Assembly: GCF_002443255.2 (NCBI RefSeq)
Contig: NW_019211456.1
Coordinates: 18,585,557-18,649,556 of the forward strand
From: Varroa destructor
Taxonomy: Eukaryota; Arthropoda; Arachnida; Mesostigmata; Varroidae
Direction of reading: 5' to 3'
DNA: 64,000 nt
The number at the start of each line of letters is the position of its first letter. The stretch's first letter is position 1. Positions 9,200 through 20,601 of the stretch are shown piece after piece. The translations under genes and the position numbers were made by a program. Below the pieces are notes generated by a model, which worked only from the letters and a program-made list of their open reading frames with translations, had not been told where the DNA came from and searched no databases.

Positions 9200-12170
9200 A
9201 CGTAATAGCGTTACTTTTTCCATCGTTCTAACCGACACGGCTTTGTGATCGAAATGTGAAAAATACGCGCGTAAATTTCATCTGTTGCACCAAGCATACG
9301 GCCTGTCGAACTCATCCCATTATACGCTTACGGTTATATTACCGGAACGAAGTTTACATTTTTGCCAAGTGCACAAAAACTTCGTGTAAGTTAACTTAGT
9401 CGCCTTAGATTTCGGATCACTCAGACCGTCACGAAACGAGTTACCAATATAAGGAAATATCTTGAGTTTGTCTATACTGAAACGCCTAGGAAAAGTCGAT
9501 CTAACAGTTATTGGCGATCTCAGACTAACCTGAACACGGACAAGCATCATCTGCAAACAACAGAAGAAGTGTCAATCATTTATAGGATTAAGGTTACGAA
9601 TCAATGGCAGATGACATCCGTCATGTATCACACATTATCATCGGTGGAAACATTCTGGAATTACTAATATTCTAGAGTGACGACATCCAAGTGATTGAGT
9701 CGTAGCAGCTCGGTGATTTCTGCGACGAGTTTGTTAGAAAAAAATCAGCTAAAATGAAGTAGCCTCGTTCCCCTAACCTGCCAGAGTGTGCTAAGCCTCT
9801 TTTCAAGTATCTAAAATTCAAATTAGTAGATGTAGGTAGTTCACATCGGTAAGAACGTCTCTTGTTCTCTATGCATTATTCTTTTCCAATCCATATAATA
9901 ATAATAATAATACAAACCTCACCTCAGTTGTAGTGTAGTGGTACCGATGGAGCGCACCTTGTGAGAACAAAGCCCATTATCGATCATTCCAATTTGTCAA
10001 AGTATATTTAGCCATATCAGTATCGGCCAGAGGACTCCATTCTAGTATATTTGCACTTTCAAGATGAAAGCCTAAACGATTAGGTTAGGTGATCTGGTGA
10101 ATCATCGGTGAGAAGCGTTCATTAATTTTAATTCACATAACCATTATAACTGGCACTTTAGTGATAGGATGCTTATATCCTTGGTGGTATTTTTTGGTAG
10201 AGATGGTATTTTTAATAGATCATAGGCCATCTCCTTCCCCATATTCACTTAAGCTGTAAATAACTTAGGAACGAAACTTGTACGATATGGAAGTGTGTTC
10301 GTTAAAAGAACAGGCTAAGCATTCGATATTATTTTTTGACCAGCAACTTTATTCCATGTTAATGTCCCGTTAGGGAAATAGGGTATGGGTAAAGGAACTG
10401 ATAACACCAGAAATTTTTACTTAGTCTACAGTAATTTGAATATTTGACCGATTAAATCGTTCCAAGCGAAAAAAAAACTCCAAACGTTTAATAGACCTTA
10501 TTAGCACCGTTGCTATAGGATATTTGTTAGTTAATAGGGAACATTTTTTCTATCATATTAAAAAAAAAAGAACGGCAATACGTACTACCTTAAGTGAAAC
10601 ACTAGTACCTAAGCAGTAAGTTTTTGATTGCTACAAAATGCGCACTTTTTTTCTCTACATACGCATCGGCAAATGGTATGTAATATGTAAGTTATTTCCT
10701 GTACTACCTAGCTACGTGTTTACGCAAGTTTGTCCATTTAACACATCCATTCGTAAACAGGTCAACAGATACCTAACTGTAGTCCTGAGCAATGTTAGGA
10801 ACGAAAGTTTGGCTGCAAGGACCAATAACTAAAGTCCTATTCTATCGAAGCAATACAAGCCTACTATGCTGTCAAATTGCGCCTCCACACCAGGCTCTAG
10901 CAGCTTTAGCTTCACCTTCTAGGTCAATGCATCAAACGTAGCTGCTTCACGAAAACTACAAAACTCAACTAAAACGATACGTGTCGCTGCACAGCGAGAG
11001 CTTCCAACGGAAGCTTGCGCATCCAAAGCGAAAATTATGTTAGTCAAGGCCATCTAATTGCGTACGTTCATTTCTAGTAACCCAGACACTGTAATCAAGC
11101 ACAATTAGGATCTCAAACTAATTTCGAAAAAAGTAATAAGAACGTATATGATGTTAGCAAATGTGCCAATAAAGCATATGATCGACGTATTAGCTAAAGC
11201 GACATAAAGGTCGCTTAGGTTCAAATTTGTGCGTGGATGCGCCTGTAGAAATTTCCATGATAGGAAAAACGATGCATATAAAGAGCAATCTCTTCTCATC
11301 GGTCTCTCCTAATTGCTTTTATTAAAATACCCTACCAGGCAAATTTTCGAAGCAATGCTAAAACAGCGCTAGCGAAATCTATCGTAGGAATAGCAGCTAA
11401 GGTCCAGTTTTTTTTTCACCTGAAAAACGCGTTCCATTTTATTGCGGCAACGATCCTAAATTTTACTCTGACCAGTTTCTTCGGCGGCTTTTGGCTACAA
11501 CGACCTGCGTGTATGTTTCCGGTACATTCTTCTGCTGTTAAAAACTCCACTCTAGACCCGACGTGAAACACACGTCTCTACCAAGTAGAATCAACATCCA
11601 CCTATAGATTCACAGGAAGCTGTCACCAGATATTAGCGCGCGCGACATAAAATAATAGAACCGTATATGTTAAAGTCAGCGCCTTGGCAAACTTCGACGT
11701 GTTCAGTTTGGTGACAAGTCGGTTGCACGTCTTCACACTGCCACGTAATACGGTGGCACTCGGTACCAACGTCGAATTGTGTCTGTTACGACATTGTACC
11801 TAGTCTTTCCATTTATGTTAAATAGAGGTATGTATTACTCATCATTAATTGATTTCTATCGGTATTTTTGAATTAAAAATGAACACCCAGGCATATTATC
11901 CCATGCAAAATCTTTGGTAAGCTTTGGCAAAATCCAGCATTGGTAAGCTAATTATAACCAAGGATCAACGAAAACTGTGTATAGAGTAGTCCGCACTGAT
12001 CTCATCGATGCCGAAATTGGCAAACGTTGAATACGAGCTGCATTTTGACGCTCGCGGGCATTTGAAGGCGTTTAGTGCGATATCGAACTGTTCTAGGACG
12101 CTACTTGAATCTCTGTAAAGTTAAATGTCATACCCATTAACGGAACCTATAGCGCTCAGCTCGCAAGCAA
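9200..12170. other. Intergenic stretch, no gene seen
   Basis: No convincing exon was found on either strand. It contains an (AAT)n tract at about 9896-9911, oligo-A runs near 10470 and 10560, and a short alternating GC run (gcgcgcgcgac) near 11637. Open frames of 60-90 codons here lack splice support or family resemblance. Confidence 0.55.
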
Positions 12171-12179
12171 ACCATAAGG

Positions 12180-12566
12180 GTCTGGTAATGGCCAACCAGT
12201 ACCCGGGCCGACTTCTTCCGTGTCGCCGTCCGCGAAACGCGGGTGGCGCTTCGGTCTAGATCGAGGCTTAGCTTACTCGATTAACTGGCTTCTTGGCTAA
12301 GGCCCACACTCGAACGCGCTCAGTCGGCGCGCTAGTAGAACCCGCTCACCGAGTTACCCTCAAGGCAACTTGCGCATACCTCAGCTGTTACACAAAGGAA
12401 AAGGAAATCTGGCCTCTTTTCTCGTCTTTTCTCATCCATGGTTTAAGCGACCTAAGGTTTTCTTTTCTGGGTTTTCGTTTGACCACCCTTTCGTGTTGTT
12501 ATCGTTCGTCCAGAGGCCATACGACCACAGCTCAGTAGGCAATAGAAACTGACCGCAGGGTTCAAG
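12180..12566 (+). promoter_or_regulatory. CpG-rich patch, possible promoter / 5' UTR exon of the glutamate receptor gene
   Basis: This stretch is clearly richer in G+C and CpG than its surroundings, especially 12200-12330 (…CCGCGAAACGCGG…). It ends at a good donor (TTCAAG|GTAGGT, cut after 12566). The receptor's first coding exon at 15189 begins with an acceptor (tttagcag), so an upstream non-coding exon must exist, and this is the best candidate in the preceding 6 kb. Transcript evidence is needed. Confidence 0.3.
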
Positions 12567-12569
12567 GTA

Positions 12570-15188
12570 GGTGGTTAGATAGAAGGGCTAGCGCGAAGAC
12601 GGAGATAATTTTCCCTGACATAGAAAGATTCTGCAGAAGACATTTTCGATGCGCCAATAATACTGTCGGACGACTCAGCAGTATCGTTGTACCATAGAGT
12701 TATTAACGTGAGTTGTACTCCTTCGAGCACGTTGAGTTTGCAGATAGTATTAAACGATGTATTATTACTGCTGTGGTTATGTATGACTTTTCCGTGTGCT
12801 TGAGGTGTATCGTTTCGTGAGTGTTTTCAGTGTGTACACCTCAGTGGTGATTCAGATAACAGCTGGGAGAAAACGCAAATGGACCGTGCAATACGCATGG
12901 CTAGTAAGATCCAGGGGACTAAGGTCACCTGGAAAAGCTTGTATTTGGGAGCAGTGTCAACTTGAATGAATTTTATAGCGAATGCCCATTATCTTTCTAA
13001 AACTTCACATTGATGCTCAATAAATGTGTTTACGGTGACCAAAATAAGGCCTTTCAACGGGTAAACATATTTCAATTAGTTCTGTGTTCAGATTGAGCAA
13101 AAAACAGGCAAACCTATATTTTACTATGTTTATGTTATTTAGTTCATTTTTGCATTCGGATGTCTATAGAAATCGGACATAAACTGTAAACGCTATGCCT
13201 TCATCGATGTCCCTTAGGTACATTCCCATTTGATTCATTATAACTTCCAACAATTCATCGCTAACAGCATTCTCATTTAAAGTACTTTGTTGATTTTTGT
13301 ATAAAGTAGAAAAAATTTGATAAATTGCATAAGTAATCCTAAATTACTTTACGAACAATTAAAGTCACATAAAATTTCGAATGACCTGTTTTTGACAAAA
13401 GAAGATCTATTCCGGTTGCCGCGACGCCATACGGAACTAGTACGAGGCATGTAACAACCTCGAAGTCGAACGTTCATCTGATTGAGATCTGATTGAATAA
13501 TCGACCGTCCATAAAGGAACAGAAAAACCTAACAGTAGTACTTATATTGTGCTATAATGGTCCTACGCTTGAGCGCGAATTCATCCACTTTTCAAACGCT
13601 CTGGATCTAAGACTTTCTATGTACTCTCCAAAAAATATCGAAGATACTACTAACAGTTATATATTTACTGATGACGATGATTTTTGTTGGAATCTAATAG
13701 TCATAACTTTCAGGTAGCCTTCAACATATTATCCGCTGACTTTGGTCACATCTAAAAAATAGGATGACAAATCGTAAAGTAAAGAAAGCAAGTTGGATTG
13801 GACTTAGTTATAAACCGCTTAGCCAGTACCGCAACGTAGAGATAATACTAGTCGAATTTCGTGACAGACATTTAATCTAGTGACTAACTTTACTCATCGT
13901 CCTGATCCACTTGTAGCTAAATATGTACCCTTCAAATGATACAGATAATCCAAATTTTGAGTATACTATGAGATAAAGGAAGTCAAACGCTATTAATAAC
14001 TCTTATAAGTGACAAGTGCTCCTAAATGTCCTGTTTAGGCCTGCTGTGCAAAAATGTACCTGTAAATCATGCAGTCAGACCAACCATAAGCAACATAGAT
14101 GTATGAACTCTAAGATTAATAGTCAATAAGACTTAAGGTAAGTCTAGTTATTTTGAGTCGTAGGTTCTAGGTAAGAATTTCCCTCTATTTTTTTTTCTCA
14201 TTTGAGGATGAATAAAAGACTAATAGACCAAAAAAAAAAGGGAAATTGTTCGATGTCACTTACTAGTAACTTATCTAATGAGGTGAATCCATTGCGTTCA
14301 GTGGTGGCAATGCCTCTTCTCCGCTGTAGCGACTAAACGGCTAGTATCAATATTTGAAATTCGCGGCGTTTACCGATATCGGATCTCTCCAGAATTTGTT
14401 TCTAGTTCTTTTTGAAAACACAGACATTCTATATTTTTATCCTGTCCGCCACTGTATCGTGCGAGATTCAAAATATCGTCTACTTTTTTTTATCTATTCG
14501 TCAGCTCCCTAGCGGAGCTTACAAGGAACAACTAAAACTCTGATTAATAGTAGCCTTTAATATTTATAAATAACAGAACATATCTATGATCGTAATGTGT
14601 AGTTTATCTGCGTTGTTACAAGCAGTGTACAATAGGCTGATTACCGGCTCTTAGCACAAAATCCATTCAAGAAACGTCTGTATATCCAAGAAATCGAGAT
14701 GTTCATCACTATCGACATAGACAACCACTAATACTAACTGTAATTGGTACATACGCAGAACGAATTACCGCCACGAATGTCACAACGGTTTGCTGTTCGC
14801 GACTTAAGTATCCAATTGAAAATAACGGTTGCAATGAAATGTCTGTACTTTGTTCATTTGTTTAGCCGAAGGTCATGATTAACGAGTACGTACACGATCC
14901 GATGTCTCCGAATATTTTGGAAGGGCACCTGTCTTTCAAACACTGCGTTACGTCACCGTATTCTTGAAGAAAATCAGGACTGATACATGGGACCATATTT
15001 TTCGCTCTAGTTGACGCCGTGATTACAGAAGATAGGGTTCGAGAATAGACTCTTTCTTTAAGATAACATATAGGAAACGACAGCTTCTTACGAACGGGAA
15101 ATTAACCACGAAACATTTGGAGAAAGCTTGAAAATGAACTGTAAGTACTAAATGTAGATGCTATTTGATTGTTTTTTCCCTTTAGCAG
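12570..15188. other. Probable 5' UTR intron or intergenic DNA, no coding exon seen
   Basis: AT-rich, with stops in all frames. It probably belongs to the first intron of the receptor gene if the CpG-rich patch at 12180-12566 is the promoter. No repeats or RNA genes were recognised. Confidence 0.4.
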
Positions 15189-15209
15189 GAACGTTTCTTC
15201 TGGGCAAAG

Positions 15210-18200
15210 ATGTCGTCCTTTGCGGCGTCCCTCGCCGCGACAATAGATCCTGTTCGAAGCCAGCTACTGCTGTCGTTAGCGTCATTGTCTATACTCCTCA
15301 GCGCGCTTCACCGTAGTCAGGCAATAGATCATGTTAATATCGGTATGCGTAGTATTCGCTCTCTACGTGTAGGCTAAACTGAAGGAATCAAGTTAACTAA
15401 CACAGTGTTATTTTTAATAATGCTGTAACGTTTTTGCTAACAGAATGCAGTAAACTTTTCTATATCCCAACAAAAACCAAGAGATAACAAATTAATAAGT
15501 TATCATTATTTCGATATGAAAGCAAGCGTGAACAAATTTCAACCCGAACGAATTTTTCGACTCTTCTTTGATAGGGAACGCTTATTTGGCCCTTGATGTG
15601 TTGGTAAGTCAGAGTCATTGGAGAGTCAAGATGTCACATTTAGAACATGATTGCAGGTGGCAGATAAACACAGGTATTCGCTATACCGTCCCTGAGAAAC
15701 CTGTTTTTGTTAAGCTGTATGGGCGTGAATCGCGTCGCCGCTCCCTGGCTGTGGCAATTCGTTAACTTCGTGCCATGGTCCTGCGTTTATCTTTCAGGAG
15801 GAATCTTTGACCAGGAAGATGAAGGTCTAGCGAATCATTTCACGTTAGCAGTAGACCGAGTGAATCGGGATTTGGGTATGCTCGGCGCTACCAAATTTCA
15901 AGCAAAGGTTATGAACCGTAGATAATGTTTGGGTATAGAAAAATATACATGCTTAATAATAGCCATTAAATAGTGGGTCAGTTGGACAAAAAATCTATAG
16001 AGACTAAGGTTGCACTGCATGTCTATTGGTGCTCTTTTAAAGTTGACGTCATAATATTCCTAATTGTCATATTCATATTACTGGCAGTAGGCGGGTGTTA
16101 GGAGATTCTTTCTTCAGGTAGTAATGGAAAAGATGGATAAAAATACTACAAGCAAAGCTCTAATGAGCATACAAGTCTGGGCGAAACATATAAGTCTGAG
16201 ATATAGTTGTTGATCATCTAAGATTTCCTACGGTTGGACGGATGTTTGTGTTTCTGCGATGACATGTCGGCATGTTTGGGGTCTATCCGCCACGAGCGGT
16301 TAGTAGAAAGATAAGATCGTAATGACTAGTGAAAACCAATTTTAAGAGCCATCGATTATGTATTCAACTGTGTGTACGAGTGTACAGCTGCGGGCTCGCA
16401 TAGGTTTCTTTCCTTAATTGACGTTCGCACGTTATAGATGTTTCGCGTTACACCAAAGGACAGCTTCGGCGCATCAAAACGCGGTTCGTACTAATTTTAC
16501 TCAATAAAATGGAGAGCTATACATTTACTGATAATTTAACAATATCTATCATAATGAAACGGAAAAGATAATAAGTGAAATGAAAATGTCACTTGGTTGC
16601 GGTTTATGATAATAGAGCAGTTGCATTGATCACTCAACATAAGTCACATATGACGCCTAAGTTTGTCTGGCATAACTTTCGTTAGTCGTTGTTTTATCGT
16701 GTTGTTCCCTCAGTGTGTGAACTTGCTCGGCATAAGGTCGCAGCCTTCGTTGGTCCTAGTTCTCCGAGCGTTAAAGAACTAGTGAAGGCGACAGCGTTTA
16801 GGTAAATCCGCATCTTTTTATCCGTTACAGTTATCGAGGCAGATTTCGTACTTAACATGCGCTCATTGTACGAAATTTACTACAGCATACGTAGGCGATG
16901 ATAACAAATACAACAACGAGATCAGTATTAGTCACGACATTTTTGGCTCGCTAAAGTCTCATCACGGGGACGATCCATGCCTCCATTTACTACAACCATT
17001 ATAGCTAATGCATATAAATATACCAAGTTCATTAACAGTAGCTTTATTATTTTATTTGCGATTATTAATGTGTATCATAAACTAATATTTTATTTACGAA
17101 TAAATTTTAATCGTGAACGTTTCATAGACTCAACGTTCCGCACGTTTCAACAAGTTGGGAGCTACATGAACGCCAATCACCGTATACGCTCCGGATGTAC
17201 CCAGAGGCGGACCTGCTTGCGCGGGCTTACAGAGACATCATATCCGAAAAGAAATGGAAGAAATTCGCGATTTTCTACGATTCCGATGATGGTCAGTTGA
17301 ATCATCACAGCACAACCCAAAAATTTGAATGACAAACATGCAGCCAAACCGTTGGGCTATAGGGAGCTATGAAATGAACAAATCCTATCTTTTATCGGTA
17401 AACGGCTGGAGCTTTGTATTTACAGATATATTATTCAGAGTACACTGATCACAAAACACCTTTACGGCCTAAAATAGCCTTTGGAATTTTCCATCTATCC
17501 CGTCCATGGCACGCGCTCGTAAATCTTACTGCGACTATTCATATGCGCTGTAAGCTCATTTAGGATCGGCACTCAAGAGTACTTGGGGTTACGATAATCG
17601 CGAGTACTACGAGAAGGTACCCTACTAATGCCTACTGAACAAAGCCTTCTAAATCAATCAAGCTTTATTACCGCAATCGCACTTTCCTATTCTACGAAAT
17701 CAAACGTGCACCATCTTGCGCTTATATGCTGGTAATTCAAATAAGTTCACGTACACAGAGAAGTTTTGGGGGGCGACGACTGCTAAAGTTGGCAGCGTGC
17801 TTCGCGCTTATTCGTTACAATAATTTTTACTTTATTCAAATTTTTTTAGCCCCTTTTTCTTTTTATTCATCGATTAGTAGTTTTCAGCTAACCTAAGTTG
17901 GAAACTAAGCTGGAAAATCTAAGCACAGAAAAATGAGCTGCCGTAATTATGTTTGGCACTGACAAAATGAAGATTGTAAAATGATTGGCGAAGCTTTTTA
18001 TGGACTGCTTAATACAAAAAGAGAGGTGCCACCACTCATGTTTCCAATAAATCATTCTTTTCGTCCTAAACGTCATTTTTCAAGAAAGGTTCCGAGACAT
18101 GAAAGACTGATTATCTAATACGTTGTGTTTGAGGGAGGCCGTTCATTGGCGCGGGATGCTCCATCAACTGATGTAGTCCGTTAAGTGCGATATTTAGTCA

Positions 18201-20601
18201 ATAAACGAAGTGATGCGTCATTGAAGATACATAGCTACGGAAATCATTAACTAAAGTCCCTTGGGTCAGATCACGTCAGCATATGCATCAAAATTTCCTC
18301 AAAGTATAGATAAAATACGAGATCCGGTCTCTAAATTAAAGTTACACGTATCAATGCTCTTCGAATGTTATTATATGGTTATTATTATATGGTTGACTTT
18401 TTTTCAACTTTACAGTGCTTGTGATGCTGAAATACGTACTCGCGGACGGCTTTAACCAGACAGCGCCTGACGTATTATTATACGAATTTGATCCAGATTT
18501 AAGTTACGAGAAGATGCTCAAAGATATCGGAACACGGAACCACTTCAACGTCATCATAGGGCTTCGGCCAGATAGGTGAGTTTGTATATGCAAGAATTTT
18601 TTAATCAAACCTTTATAGTTATTATTAAAGCTGATCAGAGATAGTTGTTGAACTCGAACTCTACATACAGGACGCTTATTGGCACCCGAATTTAAGCACA
18701 AGTAACGTACTTCTTGTGCGGCTAGCTAAGAACACTCCAAGAGTATACGACAGAAAAGTGTTTTTTAGTTTAGATCTCGCGTTCGGTATAAAATAAGAAG
18801 AAAGAATAAGAAATAAAACGAGAGATGCTAGTAGATATGCTAGAAACTTGCTCCGTTGGCAGCAGATCTCGTTGAGCAATAACCTGCCGTGCGATTACCG
18901 CTTGCAACTGCATTAAAGTTACCTTACGAGCACTGAGAATCATGAACGGGCCAGATATTTTACCACACATTCGAAGATCTGCAAAACCTGTGTATGTATT
19001 TATAAAGCTACAGAGTTCCTCAGCTATAAGGATTTGTTCTAGGAATTAACGAAATGTATTATTAACTGTTGTATTAAGTGTGTAAGCATTAACTGTTGTT
19101 TATCTAATTCATGTTTTCCGCGTCTTGCGCATTGTGTCCTCAATCTAGAGTCAAAGAAGCTTTGCTGGCTGCTGAGGGTTCTTATAGCTCGTTTTACCAC
19201 TCCTATCTGATACTCGGCCTGGTAAGTAGCGGCGAAGTTGTCATATTGTTTTGCAGTTGATTGAGAACATATAACTATAGCCAATACCAGGTTGTCTGAG
19301 GATAAACGACATGATAACTTGGACATCAGTTCTGCGTAATTCATAGCAAAAGAGTTTTCTCACAAAAGTTATGAGTGCTCAATGGCCACAGATATATTCT
19401 TTGTCCGTAAACATCTGACATAAAGGAATAATTTGCTCGATAAACATTTTTCCATCGTCAAGTCTGTAGGCGAAATATCTTCTATACACATCACGTTTCG
19501 TTTTTTCGTTACTTTAGAGCTACTCTTTTCGTCATATCAGCATCACTAACGCAGAACATTGCACGCGTTTCAAGGACTTTCACTCTTACAAAATGGAGGA
19601 GGTCGTAATGCAACGCTATTTGGCGAACGTGACGATGTTTCGTCTGGTGGATCCGTCACGGTCGGAATTTCAGGAAGTCAACAATCGACCGAGATCCAAC
19701 AGTCAGCTACCCACGGATAGCTCAATATTCGGCCATGTCGACGCGCCAAATGTGTGGGCTCCTCCAAGTACTACGCCGCCCGATGACCTAGATGTTGAGC
19801 GACTGACGGTAATCTAACAAGAAAAATGACTCATTGTTTATTAATTAATGCTGAATATTTGCTGCGTACTTTGAGTACTTGACCACGTATGGTAACAACC
19901 TGTTTTATTTGTAGACAGAGGAAGCCTTAATGTACGATGCCGTATCTCTGATCGCTAACGGTGTACACAACCTTTTGCGGATGAACATTCTCGGCTTTCA
20001 ACAGTTAGACTGCAATAAAACAAACAGCAACTGGGACTATGGACAGTTGTTCCTCGACCACATGAAAGAGGTGCGAATTATAATCGCTTGAATTGTACAC
20101 AGAATGTACATTAAATTCGGTTTATTTATCTAACAAATAGTCATTAGAGTATGTAGGTGTTTTTTTGTTGTAAATAGGCAATTCTTTGTGTATGTTCAGC
20201 GAAGAAGTCGTCAAACACAATTTGATGGGTTTCCTAATTATTTGAGATGAGCTTTAAACTGGTGGCGTCAATGATTGCTTGAAACAATTTACAGGGCGTA
20301 TAATGAATGAATCCTTTTTCTTTTTCCATTTGGCAACGTTTAAAAATCTACTTCTATTACCACATCTGTATAGTTGACGATTCGTGGTTTGACGGGCGAT
20401 GTGCGCCTCGATAAAGAGGGCAAACGCGATATGTTCACATTAGACGTACTCGAATTGAACAAAGGAAGTAAACAGTGGTCATTCCTTAAAAAAAGTTCCT
20501 GGGATCCTACGACGGGCATTAATAAGCCGGAAGGTGATGAAGCTGTTCACGACGTAGAGTTCTCCGTCAGCGGAATGATTCTCAAAGTCGTCACTGTGGA
20601 G
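15210..20601 (+). CDS. Glutamate receptor: signal peptide and amino-terminal domain exons 1-9
   Basis: Exon 1 encodes the leader ([10 protein letters not shown]… ending HRSQA). Later exons carry recognisable marks of the periplasmic-binding-protein-like domain: [10 protein letters not shown] and AVDRVNRD (exon 2), [12 protein letters not shown] (exon 3), PHVSTSWEL and [11 protein letters not shown] then AIFYDSDD (exon 4), NVIIGLRP (exon 5), YHSYLILGL (exon 6), MFRLVDP (exon 7), EEALMYDAV (exon 8) and [10 protein letters not shown] (exon 9). This domain sits outside the cell and drives subunit assembly. Exon 7 has an unusually long acidic, proline-rich linker (…[12 protein letters not shown]…) before exon 8. 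Confidence 0.85.

Noticed and set aside
9320..9556. Minus-strand frame starting MMLVRVQ after an acceptor-like site, upstream of the secreted-protein gene
   Set aside because: The TATA box and signal-peptide exon downstream already give a full start; no phase-compatible link was found.
15568..15765. Plus-strand open frame between receptor exons 1 and 2
   Set aside because: Exon 1 and exon 2 join exactly in phase (G|GA to give IGGIFD), so this is intron sequence.
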